In this document: in pieces, positions 28,276 to 36,147 of the stretch
Position numbering within the stretch: the stretch's first letter is position 1
How the letters are laid out: the number at the start of each line of letters is the position of its first letter
Assembly: GCA_030430255.1 (NCBI GenBank)
Contig: JAUIGD010000009.1
Span: 1-41,732 of the forward strand
DNA: 41,732 bases
From: Verrucomicrobiia bacterium
GTDB taxonomy: Bacteria; Verrucomicrobiota; Verrucomicrobiia; Verrucomicrobiales; DEV007
Direction: 5' to 3'
Made by a program: the position numbers and the translations under genes
Notes under the pieces: generated by a model
Seen by the model: only the letters and a program-made list of their open reading frames with translations
What the model was told of the DNA's origin: nothing
The model's database searches: none

Positions 28276-29390
28276 AGTAGCGAGCCGAGTTCGGAGAGCA
28301 GGCGGTCGATTTGGGCGTCAGTGTGCGCGGGGGTGACGGCGAATCGCAAGACTCCTTCGCGCGGGATGCCGGAGTAGGCGGGCACGAATGGCAGGAGGAT
28401 GCCGTGCTCTTTCAGCGCTTGGTGGATGCCGCGCATCTGGTCGGTATCGCCAACCGTGACACCGAACTGGGCCGTCTCGGTCTCCGGAGCGGAGAGGCCG
28501 AGCTCGCGCAGCCCCGCACGCAGGCGCAGGGTGTTGGCGCGCAGCCGGGTGCGCAGCTCCGGCTCCGCCATGACGATCTCCAGGGCACGCGCGGCGGCGG
28601 CGGTGATCGCCGGTGGCTGGGGGCTCGCGCCGTCGAAGTAGTGGGAGGAACGCCGCGCACGCCCGACGAACTCGCGGGTCCCGGGAACGATCCCGCCGAA
28701 GCCGCCGAGAGCTTTCGCCAGCGTGCCGCAGACGGCGATCTCCACACCGCCGACCGCTGCGCCGCCGTTGGTGTTTTCCCACAAACCGAGCGCATCCAGC
28801 AGCCCGCGACCGTCGGGGCCGAGGACGCCGAAACCGTGGGCGTCATCGAGCAACAGCGTCGCCTCGAGCCCGTCGAGCGCCGCCAGGTACTCCGCCACCG
28901 GCGCGAGCGTCCCGGACGACGGGCCGACCGCATCCGCCATCACTAACACCTTCCCGCCACGAGCAGACAGGCGCTTTAGATCCGCGGGATCTCGGTGCTT
29001 AAAGGTGACGACCTCACCGCCGCCGAGCCGCGCCGCTTCGCGCACGCAGAAGTGCGCTCCCTCGTCCACCAGGATCAAATCCGCATCGCCGAGCGCCCCG
29101 ACCATCACGTGGTTTGCCACGTATCCGCTGCCGAAGTAAAACGCATCCTCAGTACCGAAAAATTCCGCCGCGCGGCGCTCGATATCGAGCAGCGGATCGC
29201 TCGTGCCATACCCGGCGCGCGAGGTCCCGGTGTGCAGGCCGTATTTTTCAAGAGCCGCGCAACCCGCCGCGACCACCTCATCGCGCGACTGGATTCCCAA
29301 GTAACTTGTGCCACCGAAGTAGAGGTAGGTCACGCCATCAATCACCGTCTCGGGACCGCTGCGCGATTGCATCAGGTGGGGCCGGCTCAT
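28272..29390 (-). CDS. Alpha-oxoamine synthase family PLP enzyme (BioF/KBL/SPT-like)
   Basis: A 372-residue fold-type-I PLP enzyme. The family motifs are NYLG-like TSYLGIQ (28-34), GTSRAGYGTSDPLLDIE (55-71), HFCVREAARLGGG with the ring-stacking His113, the DDAHGFGVLG pair (Asp183, His185), and the Schiff-base lysine Lys226 in CGTLAKALGG. The C-terminal RFAVTPAHTDAQIDRLL is standard. Alpha-oxoamine synthases condense an amino acid with an acyl-CoA and lose CO2, as in biotin, 2-amino-3-ketobutyrate and sphingolipid synthesis. The sequence does not pick one. Being coupled by 4-bp overlaps to both an exported amidase and an exported serine hydrolase is unlike bioF or kbl loci, so I do not assign a name. 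Confidence 0.9.
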   Translation of the reverse strand: MSRPHLMQSRSGPETVIDGVTYLYFGGTSYLGIQSRDEVVAAGCAALEKYGLHTGTSRAGYGTSDPLLDIERRAAEFFGTEDAFYFGSGYVANHVMVGALGDADLILVDEGAHFCVREAARLGGGEVVTFKHRDPADLKRLSARGGKVLVMADAVGPSSGTLAPVAEYLAALDGLEATLLLDDAHGFGVLGPDGRGLLDALGLWENTNGGAAVGGVEIAVCGTLAKALGGFGGIVPGTREFVGRARRSSHYFDGASPQPPAITAAAARALEIVMAEPELRTRLRANTLRLRAGLRELGLSAPETETAQFGVTVGDTDQMRGIHQALKEHGILLPFVPAYSGIPREGVLRFAVTPAHTDAQIDRLLSELGSLL

Positions 29391-30352
29391 CTTGAGTCCT
29401 TATCGCCCTGCTCGTGGAAGTCCGCAGGCACCTCCAGCTCGATGATCTCGCCATAGAGATCTGGTCTTCGCTGGCGGAAGTTGCGGCTAGTGGCGCGGTT
29501 CTGGCGGACGTTTTTGAGATCTACCGTCGCGGAAATGTACGATTCCTCTTCGTCCGGACAGCGTGCGCGGATCCGTGTCGGCCACTTGGCGATGTCGCCG
29601 ATCATCGTCCCGCCGCCGTACGATTGGTTGGTCGTGACCATCGCAACGAGGTTGCGGAACATCGTCGACTTGACGATGAAATCTTCCACCTCTCCTCCGC
29701 GCCCGTTGATCCAGACGATGAGTTCGGCGCCTTTCAACGACAGCACGCGGGCGGGCTCTGGGAACCAACCGTCGTAGCAGGTCATGATCCCCACTTTGCC
29801 GAAGTCGCACTCGACGACGGGCAGTTCTTTGCCCTCCTCCATGATCCACTCCGGGTCGTTCTTGGCGAGCCAGTCGCGATCCTTGCCGGCCGGCGGTTGC
29901 GCCCACGGCGGTTGCGTCCTGTCGTATTTGTCGATCGCCGCGTGGGTCTTGTAGTACTTATTAATGATCTCGCCCTGCCGGTCGAAGGTGAGCGCGGCGT
30001 TGGCGAATTGCCCGCCTTCCTTGATCTCCCAGCAGCCGACGATCACATAGATTTTGTTCGCTTTGGCCGCGTCGGCAATCCTCTCCGTCTCGGGGCCGGG
30101 GACCTGGATCCTGCCGAGCACGTATTCCGGGAATACCACCAGCTGGGCACCGTCGGTTCCCGCCCGGTCGATGTACGGGATGAGGGTCCCGGTGACGTCG
30201 TAGCCCTCCTTCGGGAAGTCGCCCTTGTCGTAGCCGCGCACCTGAACGGCGGCGATTTTCACCTTCCCGTCCGGAGCGCTTTCATCGGCCGGGGCCGGGC
30301 CGAGCATGAACATCAGCGCGAGCACTACGAGTGGGGGGCGGGTGGCAATCAT
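29387..30352 (-). CDS. Exported nitrilase-superfamily carbon-nitrogen hydrolase
   Basis: A 321-residue protein read from the ATG at 30352; a TTG at 30388 would extend it by twelve residues. The ATG gives a normal signal peptide (MIATRPPLVVLALMFMLGPA). The catalytic triad is complete: Glu76 in VVFPEYVLG, Lys135 in KYYKTHAAI, and Cys192 in GIMTCYDGWFPE. Nitrilase-fold amidases hydrolyse linear amides or nitriles; export is uncommon. It is the first gene of the five-gene operon, and its stop overlaps the next ATG. It may deamidate or trim an amide outside the cytoplasm before the product is processed. The C-terminal SRNFRQRRPDLYGEI resembles the tail of plant-type nitrilase/amidase branches. Confidence 0.9.
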   Translation of the reverse strand: MIATRPPLVVLALMFMLGPAPADESAPDGKVKIAAVQVRGYDKGDFPKEGYDVTGTLIPYIDRAGTDGAQLVVFPEYVLGRIQVPGPETERIADAAKANKIYVIVGCWEIKEGGQFANAALTFDRQGEIINKYYKTHAAIDKYDRTQPPWAQPPAGKDRDWLAKNDPEWIMEEGKELPVVECDFGKVGIMTCYDGWFPEPARVLSLKGAELIVWINGRGGEVEDFIVKSTMFRNLVAMVTTNQSYGGGTMIGDIAKWPTRIRARCPDEEESYISATVDLKNVRQNRATSRNFRQRRPDLYGEIIELEVPADFHEQGDKDSR

Positions 30353-30373
30353 CCGAGGGAAACTATCAACCGG

Positions 30374-30745
30374 ATGACTGGCCAACAAGATTGGAATTCT
30401 GACCGCGTCACCCTAGCTTTGACAGAATTGGAAGCTCGACCTGACATCACAAGCCCGCGCCACTTCAGCGCTCCGCTCGCTGGGGCGGTCGTCCTGTTCA
30501 CCGCGTTGTTTTTCGCGGGCAGACCTGCGCGCACATAGAGTCTCGAAGACGTGCCCGGGGTGGTGGTCAACCACGTGCCGGCGCCGACGCTGGTGCAACG
30601 TCTGGCGCGGAAGGCGAAGTGCACCGCCTCGCCATCGATCGCCGTGCTATCACCTCCCTGCGGGTGCGGCGCTCTCCTGCACGTCGCCTGTGAGTTGGTG
30701 AGCGATCGAGATCTCCTCCGACCTTCGACCCACTCCCTCTGCTAG
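30374..30745 (+). pseudogene. Decayed N-terminus of an exported sialidase-like (BNR) protein
   Basis: In one frame, a hydrophobic signal-peptide-like stretch (LAGAVVLFTALFFAGRPA, about 30476-30529) is interrupted by TAG at 30536-30538. The same frame continues as SLEDVPGVVVNHVPAP and then TASPSIAVLS. The pattern PGVVxNHxPA followed by SPSIAVL opens many exported exo-sialidase/BNR-repeat proteins of PVC bacteria. No propeller follows, and the reading degrades into a Cys-rich stretch before the stop at 30743-30745. I infer a nonsense-interrupted, truncated relic. The family match is by memory of the motif only. It fills most of the gene-free interval 30389-30795; 30746-30795 shows nothing further. 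Confidence 0.35.
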
Positions 30746-30795
30746 CAGCAGCTACCGACCGGCCTTCAAATGGCTACCCGGAACCCGACCCCGCG

Positions 30796-31341
30796 TCACT
30801 TCTCTCCGAGCTGCGGAACCCCCAATTCCTTGTAAGGGAAATATCCATCTTCGAGCCATGCCCCCGGCCTTGCGCAAACCAGAGAAGCCGCTACGCCATC
30901 TTCGGATATCATCAGCACATCTCTAATTCTCCATTTCCCGTCTCTCTTCCTCAAAAGGTAAAAGTATTCGATCACCTCTGAGTCAATCTCAGCCGATGTT
31001 TGAACCACCGCGGCCGTTCGGCGAACCGTCTTGCTAGTCACAAGTTCTTTGCCAAACGGGTGATAGGGAATCGTACCGAAGCTGACGCTCGGCAAGCACT
31101 CATCAGGTTCGAAGAAATATTCCTCTAAAATTCGGCGCCACTCATCCGTCACTTTCTCCTCGACCGCTTTCGGAGCCACGCCAACGCCCAACAACAAAGA
31201 AGCTGCCCGGCGCTCCCAATCGGAGTGGGCTTCGACATAGCTCAAAACCAAGTCCTGGCAGCGGTCTTCCTCCGCCCCTTCAGCGAGGCTCGTTGCTGTC
31301 ATCGAAGCGGCAGAGACTATTGTCGCGATCAAGGTTCTCAT
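30796..31341 (-). CDS. Exported small protein of unknown function, AT-richer than its surroundings
   Basis: A 181-residue protein with a signal peptide (MRTLIATIVSAASMTATSLA). A GAGGGA-type Shine-Dalgarno sequence sits just ahead of the ATG, unlike most genes here. The segment VIEYFYLLRKRDGKWRIRDVLMI resembles the last strands of NTF2-like domains, suggesting a cone-shaped ligand-binding or immunity-type fold, but this is weak. The coding sequence is visibly richer in A and T than the neighbouring genes, a possible sign of transfer. It sits between a gene relic and tRNA-Glu. I do not recognise a family. Confidence 0.65.
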   Translation of the reverse strand: MRTLIATIVSAASMTATSLAEGAEEDRCQDLVLSYVEAHSDWERRAASLLLGVGVAPKAVEEKVTDEWRRILEEYFFEPDECLPSVSFGTIPYHPFGKELVTSKTVRRTAAVVQTSAEIDSEVIEYFYLLRKRDGKWRIRDVLMISEDGVAASLVCARPGAWLEDGYFPYKELGVPQLGEK

Positions 31342-31472
31342 CAGTCCCTCGCTCCCGACGGGGCGTGGCGTTGGAGCGGAAGTCCGTCACGCTGGATCCG
31401 AGCGCGAAGCGCATTCGTCTCAATTCATACTGCGAAGCCCCTAACCGATTGACGGTAAGTCATCTGGAAAAT

Positions 31473-31547
31473 TGGCGACCCGTACGGGACTCGAACCCGT
31501 GTTGCCGCCGTGAAAGGGCGGAGTCCTAACCGCTAGACGAACGGGTC
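31473..31547 (-). tRNA. tRNA-Glu (anticodon TTC)
   Basis: Read on the minus strand, the acceptor GACCCGT (31547-31541) pairs with ACGGGTC. The D arm is GTCTAGCGGTTAGGAC. The anticodon loop is CTTTCAC, giving anticodon TTC, on a CCGCC/GGCGG stem. The T arm is ACGGG-TTCGAAT-CCCGT. The discriminator is G, and CCA is encoded at 31475-31473. All stems are fully paired. A promoter lies just upstream. Confidence 0.97.
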
Positions 31548-31566
31548 GTTCGCTTGGCGAGCCGGG

Positions 31567-31594
31567 ATAGTAGCTGGACGGCGAAGCTTTGCAA
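31567..31594 (-). promoter_or_regulatory. Sigma-70-type promoter for tRNA-Glu
   Basis: On the minus strand, TTGCAA (31594-31589) and TACTAT (31572-31567) are separated by 16 bp. Transcription would start about 10-14 bases before the mature tRNA 5' end at 31547. The rest of the gap between 31342 and 31668 shows no other feature. Confidence 0.6.
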
Positions 31595-31668
31595 GGAGGA
31601 ATCGCCGAGAACTTTCCCGGCCTCCGGCGCCCCTCGCTCTCGGCCTGGGACCGCGGCGACCACGCCCG

Positions 31669-32805
31669 CTACATGTCCCGCTCGCTCTTCTTGAAAACGT
31701 GGATCCCCAGCAAGCCGATGGCGATGATGCCGGAGACGCTGAGCAGGTGGCCGAACATCATCAGCAGCCCGGTCAGTTCCAAGCCCCCGAACCCGGCCTG
31801 GATCCAGGCGACGAAGATGTAGGCCACGACGAGCGCGTGCACCGCCGCGTTGGCCATCAACCAGAAGAACAAGACGCCCTCATCCACCGTGATGAGCTTC
31901 TTCGTGAACCCGAGGGACCGGTGCTTGCCCCGCAGATACATGATGCAGCTGAAGAGGTAGAGCTGCGTCCCCGCGACGCCGGCGATCAACAGCAGGATCT
32001 TGCTGTGCAGATCGAAGATGTTGAGACCCAGAAATTTGGTCGGGCCGACGACGTAGGCTGCCACCTGCAGCAGGGTGGCCACCACCATGAGGAACAGGCC
32101 GCTCAGCTCGAACAGCTGCGGGCGCTCGGAGAGGATGAAGAGCAGGTGGCGCATGCCGTCCCGCCAGGTCCGCAGGTGGGCCTGCCGCCCGGGCGCGTCC
32201 TTGCGCAGGCCACTGGGGATCTCGACCGTCTTGGCCTTCGCCTTGAGCGCCTTGATGAGCAGTTCGGAGGCGAACTCCATCCCGGTGGAGCGGATGTCCC
32301 ACTTCTCATAGGACTCCTTCTTGATGCAGCGGAAACCGGAGTTGCAGTCGCTCAGCTTGCCGCGGAAGAAGAGGTTGATCAGACCGGTCAGGACCGGCGT
32401 GCCGAGGTGGCGGTGCAGGAACGGCATCGCGCCGGGTTCGATGTCCTTCGTCATCCGCGATGCGATCGCCATGTCGGCGTCCACCTCGACCCCCTTCTCG
32501 TAGAGCGGCAGCGCGTGCTCGTAGAGATAGGTGGCGTCCGCATCGGCGAACATGACGTACTTCCCTTGCGCCGCCTCGATCCCCCCGCGCAGCGCCGCCC
32601 CGTAGCCACGCACCGGAACGGGGACGAGCCGGGCGCCCTCCTCGGCTGCGATCTCGCGCGAGCGGTCGGTGCTGCCATTGTCGGCGACCACGATCTCGTA
32701 GGTGAGGGAATCGCCGGCCGCATCGAGCGACTTGCGGACGGCGCGGATGCATTGGGCGAGGGTCTCCTCCTCGTTGAGACACGGGAAAACGAATGTCAGA
32801 TCCAT
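31669..32805 (-). CDS. Family 2 glycosyltransferase with C-terminal membrane domain
   Basis: A 378-residue protein. Residues 1 to about 225 are a GT-A fold of the dolichyl-phosphate-mannose-synthase-like group: FVFPCLNEEETLAQCIRAV, VVADNGSTDRSREIA, and the metal-binding DAD at Asp88-Asp90 (MFADADATY). The following GFRCIKKESYEKWDI is typical of polyprenyl-phosphate glycosyltransferases. Residues about 235-375 contain four hydrophobic helices, anchoring it in the inner membrane. It likely transfers a sugar from a nucleotide donor to a polyprenyl phosphate or another lipid carrier. It diverges from the methyltransferase gene, with 81 bp between starts. Donor and acceptor are unknown. Confidence 0.88.
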   Translation of the reverse strand: MDLTFVFPCLNEEETLAQCIRAVRKSLDAAGDSLTYEIVVADNGSTDRSREIAAEEGARLVPVPVRGYGAALRGGIEAAQGKYVMFADADATYLYEHALPLYEKGVEVDADMAIASRMTKDIEPGAMPFLHRHLGTPVLTGLINLFFRGKLSDCNSGFRCIKKESYEKWDIRSTGMEFASELLIKALKAKAKTVEIPSGLRKDAPGRQAHLRTWRDGMRHLLFILSERPQLFELSGLFLMVVATLLQVAAYVVGPTKFLGLNIFDLHSKILLLIAGVAGTQLYLFSCIMYLRGKHRSLGFTKKLITVDEGVLFFWLMANAAVHALVVAYIFVAWIQAGFGGLELTGLLMMFGHLLSVSGIIAIGLLGIHVFKKSERDM

Positions 32806-32886
32806 GGGCGCCCCCCTTTAGCGCGGTTTACCGCAAAACCCAAGAATCTTATCGACCGGCGCGCCGGGATGCCTTAGAGCCACCGC

Positions 32887-33705
32887 ATGAAAGATCTCGT
32901 CGAGAACCGGAGCCGGCTCGGATTCGGCAAAAAGCTGTCGCTCGCCCGCCAGGCGGTCAAGGAGAACGGCTTTCTGTGGACGGGTCTGATGGGGATCTAC
33001 TACCTCTGCAGCGGCGTCGCGGAGAAGGCCTTCGGCCGGGCTGCGGCCCGGCGCGAACGGCTCGGCCTCCCCGGGATGAACAGCGTGGCCCTCAACAAAG
33101 AGATCTGGGAGAGCTGGGATTGGGGGGCCGCCGGCGATGAGTGGTCGCCCTCGCCGGAGTGGAAGGCCTCGCTCGTCCGCAACATCTTGGAGAAATACGT
33201 CCCGGATGGCGGGCGCGTCGTCGAGATCGGCCCCGGCGGCGGCCGCTGGACCGAATACCTCCAGAAGCGCGCCGCGAAGCTCACCGGCATCGACCTCTCG
33301 CAGGCGTGCGTCGACGCTTGCGCGAAGCGGTTCGCCGGATGCGACAACGTGGAGTTCTACACCAACAGCGGCTGCGACCTCCCGCGGATCGACGACCGTT
33401 CGTTGGACGCCATCTGGTCGTTCGACGTCTTCGTCCACATCAACCGGGCCGAGGTCGAGAAGTATGCCGCCGAGTTCGCGCGGGCGCTCAAGCCCGGCGG
33501 CGTGGGGGTGATCCACCACGGCAACGTCGGCGGCAAACGCGGCGGTTGGCGCAGCGACATGACCGACACCGCGATGCGCGAGGTGCTCGAGGCGGCGGGC
33601 CTGCAGGTCGACGCCCAGATCGACCACTGGGTCGACGGTGGCACGGAGCACGAGATCGGCCTCTACGACGACAGCGTGACCGTGTTCCGCAAACCGGGCG
33701 CCTGA
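32887..33705 (+). CDS. Class I SAM-dependent methyltransferase
   Basis: A 272-residue protein with a helical N-terminal extension (1-100) followed by a Rossmann methyltransferase domain. SAM motif I is VVEIGPGGGRW (111-121), the acidic motif II is TGIDLSQACVDAC, motif III is SFDVFVHINRAEVEKY, and LKPGGVGVIHHGN is the post-III strand. The substrate is unknown. The gene precedes a GT2 glycosyltransferase by 10 bp on the same strand and diverges from another, so methylation of a surface glycan or its lipid carrier is plausible. No close match to a named methyltransferase is apparent. Confidence 0.87.
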   Translation: MKDLVENRSRLGFGKKLSLARQAVKENGFLWTGLMGIYYLCSGVAEKAFGRAAARRERLGLPGMNSVALNKEIWESWDWGAAGDEWSPSPEWKASLVRNILEKYVPDGGRVVEIGPGGGRWTEYLQKRAAKLTGIDLSQACVDACAKRFAGCDNVEFYTNSGCDLPRIDDRSLDAIWSFDVFVHINRAEVEKYAAEFARALKPGGVGVIHHGNVGGKRGGWRSDMTDTAMREVLEAAGLQVDAQIDHWVDGGTEHEIGLYDDSVTVFRKPGA

Positions 33706-33715
33706 GCCGCGAGCC

Positions 33716-34843
33716 ATGGCCGCCGCCCTCGTCTTCTGGGCATCGCTGGCGATCGTCGCCTACACCTTCGCCGGCTACCCTCTGCTCATGCATCTGCTGG
33801 CGCGGTCCCGGCCGCGCCCGCTGGAGCTCGCCGACCCACCCCCCACGCCGATGGTGACGGTGATCGTCGCCGCCTACAACAGCGGCGGCATGATCGCCGA
33901 GCGCGTGCGCAACCTACTCGATTCCGACTACCCGGGCGACCGGCTGGATGTCATCGTGACCAGCGACGGATCCACCGACGACACCGCCAGCGCGGCCGCC
34001 CTCGACGGCGGCGGGCGCGTCCGCGTGCTCGACTTCCCCGAGCGCCGGGGCAAGCCGGCATGCCTCAACGACGCCTTCGCCGCCGCGACCGGGGAGATCG
34101 TCGTTCTCGCGGACTCGCGGCAGCGGTTCGAGCGCGACGCGATCGCGCGGCTGGTGCGAAACTTCGCCGACCCGCGGGTGGGGGCGGTGAGCGGGGAACT
34201 GGAGATCGCCCCCTCGGAATCGGGGGTCGGGCAAGGGATCGGTGGCTACTGGAAACTCGAGCGCCGGCTGCGCGCCGACGAGTCCAAGTCGGGGTCCGCG
34301 GTCGGATGCACCGGCGCCATCTACGCCGTGCGCCGCGAGCTCTTCAGGCCGGTCCCCAGCGACACGCTCATCGACGACGTCGTCATCCCGCTGACGATCG
34401 CCGCCTCCGGTGCGCGGATCCACTTCGAGCGAGAGGCGCGCGCCCACGACCCCCAGCCCCTCGACCCGTCGCGGGAGAGACAACGCAAACGCCGCACTCT
34501 CGGCGGCAATTTCCAGATGCTCTTCCGGCACCCCGCGTGGCTTTTCCCTTGGGGGCACCCGCTCTGGTGGAGGATCGCCTCGCACAAGTACCTGCGCATC
34601 CTCGCCCCCGGCTTCCTCGTCGCCGCCTTGGCCACCAACCTGTGGCTGGCGCGCGACAGCGCACTCTATGCGGCTCTCGCCGTCCCCCATCTCGGCCTCT
34701 ACGCAGCCGGAGCACTCGGCGCGACCACGGGGCTCTCGAAGTACCGGGCTTTCTCGTTGCCCGCCAGCTTCCTGTTCCTCAACCTGATGTCCGTCGCGGG
34801 CTTGTTCTACTACCTCCGCGACCGCGGGCGCAGTGGTTGGTGA
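33716..34843 (+). CDS. Family 2 glycosyltransferase, processive-type, membrane-bound
   Basis: A 375-residue protein with an N-terminal membrane helix (about 4-27), a GT-A domain (about 45-270), and three C-terminal helices (about 290-370). GT motifs are VTVIVAAYNSGGMIAERV, VIVTSDGSTDDTASAA, RRGKPACLNDAF, VVLADSRQRF, a GAIYAVRRELF acceptor loop, and RQRKRRTLGGNFQML in place of the QxxRW motif. This domain order resembles hyaluronan/cellulose-synthase-like GT2 enzymes and N-acetylglucosaminyltransferase IcaA-like proteins. It probably builds a surface or exopolysaccharide chain. It is the downstream partner of the methyltransferase. Confidence 0.87.
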   Translation: MAAALVFWASLAIVAYTFAGYPLLMHLLARSRPRPLELADPPPTPMVTVIVAAYNSGGMIAERVRNLLDSDYPGDRLDVIVTSDGSTDDTASAAALDGGGRVRVLDFPERRGKPACLNDAFAAATGEIVVLADSRQRFERDAIARLVRNFADPRVGAVSGELEIAPSESGVGQGIGGYWKLERRLRADESKSGSAVGCTGAIYAVRRELFRPVPSDTLIDDVVIPLTIAASGARIHFEREARAHDPQPLDPSRERQRKRRTLGGNFQMLFRHPAWLFPWGHPLWWRIASHKYLRILAPGFLVAALATNLWLARDSALYAALAVPHLGLYAAGALGATTGLSKYRAFSLPASFLFLNLMSVAGLFYYLRDRGRSGW

Positions 34844-34965
34844 GCGCGCCGCCCGGTGCACCCCGCCCCTCTTCGGGGACTTGCGCCGCGCCGCCCGATG
34901 GAGCATCCTCGCCCCCTCGCCCGGACTCTCGGCGCAACCATCCTCCCACCCGATTTCAACCTCCC

Positions 34966-36147
34966 ATGAGCAAAGTCTTAATCATCGGCGCCGGCGGCGT
35001 CGGCAGCGTCGTCGCCAAGAAGTGCGCCATGGTGCCCGATGTCTTCAGCGAGCTCTGCCTGGCCAGCCGCACCAAGTCGAAGTGCGACGCCATCGCCGCG
35101 GACATCGCGAACGTTCCGGTGCACACCGCACAGGTCGATGCCGACCACAGCGATCAAGTCGCCGCCTTGATCCGAGATTTCGGCCCCGAGTTGGTCGTCA
35201 ACGTCGCCCTGCCCTATCAGGATCTCGCCATCATGGACGCCTGCCTCGAGACGGGCGTCCACTATCTGGACACCGCCAACTACGAGCCCCCCGATGAGGC
35301 CAAATTTTGCTACCGGTGGCAATGGGATTACCGTCAGCGCTTCGAGGACGCGGGCCTGATGGCGCTGCTCGGGTGCGGCTTCGACCCCGGCGTCACCAGC
35401 ATCTTCGTGGCGCACGCGCTCAAGCACCACTTCGACAGCATCGAGACCGTCGATATCATCGACTGCAACGCCGGCGACCACGGGCAGCACTTCGCCACCA
35501 ACTTCAACCCCGAGATCAATATCCGCGAGGTCACCCAGCCCGGGAAATACTTCGAAGACGGCCGGTGGGTGGAGACCGAACCGCTCAGCGAAGAGCTCGC
35601 GATCGACTACGATTTCCCGGAAGGCATCGGGGTCAAGCGCGCCTACCTCATGTACCACGAGGAGCTCGAGTCGCTGGCGCAGAACATCCCCGGGGTGCGC
35701 CGCCTCCGCTTCTACATGACTTTCTCGGAGAGCTACCTCCGCCACCTCCGCGTCCTGGAGAACGTCGGCATGACCCGCATCGACCCCGTCGAGCACGACG
35801 GGCATCAGATCGTCCCGCTGCAATTTCTCAAATCCGTGCTCCCCGAGCCCTCCACGCTCGGCACGACGACGAAGGGGAAGACGTGGATCGGCTGCGTGAT
35901 CGAAGGCACCCGGGGGGGCGAACGGAAGTCCTTCCGCATCTACAACACCTGCGACCACGAGGACTGCTTCAGCGAGGTGGGATCGCAAGCCATCTCCTAC
36001 ACCACCGGCGTCCCCGCCATGATCGGCGCGATGCTCATGGTCAAAGGCGTGTGGATGCGCCCCGGGGTCTGGAACACCGAACAGCTCGACCCCGACCCGT
36101 TCATGGAGCAGTTGAACCTCCACGGACTGCCCTGGATCGAAGGCTAG
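34966..36147 (+). CDS. Saccharopine-dehydrogenase-family protein, carboxynorspermidine synthase type
   Basis: A 393-residue cytoplasmic oxidoreductase read from the ATG at 34966, whose leader is C-rich and lacks a Shine-Dalgarno sequence. The Rossmann loop is LIIGAGGVGSVVAKK (5-19). Family landmarks follow: LASRTKSKCDAIA, VVNVALPYQDLAIMDACLE, HYLDTANYEPPDEAKF, GCGFDPGVTSIFVAHALKH, and SEVGSQAISYTTGVPAMIGA. The length and these motifs match carboxy(nor)spermidine synthase, which reductively condenses aspartate semialdehyde with putrescine or diaminopropane using NADPH. The partner decarboxylase (nspC type) is not in the window. A true saccharopine dehydrogenase is less likely by motif, but not excluded. 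Confidence 0.88.
   Translation: MSKVLIIGAGGVGSVVAKKCAMVPDVFSELCLASRTKSKCDAIAADIANVPVHTAQVDADHSDQVAALIRDFGPELVVNVALPYQDLAIMDACLETGVHYLDTANYEPPDEAKFCYRWQWDYRQRFEDAGLMALLGCGFDPGVTSIFVAHALKHHFDSIETVDIIDCNAGDHGQHFATNFNPEINIREVTQPGKYFEDGRWVETEPLSEELAIDYDFPEGIGVKRAYLMYHEELESLAQNIPGVRRLRFYMTFSESYLRHLRVLENVGMTRIDPVEHDGHQIVPLQFLKSVLPEPSTLGTTTKGKTWIGCVIEGTRGGERKSFRIYNTCDHEDCFSEVGSQAISYTTGVPAMIGAMLMVKGVWMRPGVWNTEQLDPDPFMEQLNLHGLPWIEG

Noticed and set aside
30419-30447. Promoter TTGACA-N17-TGACAT upstream of the sialidase-like relic
   Set aside because: The -35 is good, but the -10 is poor and it precedes only a decayed frame.
31473-31547. Attachment site of an integrated island at the tRNA-Glu 3' end
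   Set aside because: No second copy of the tRNA end and no integrase were found within the window.
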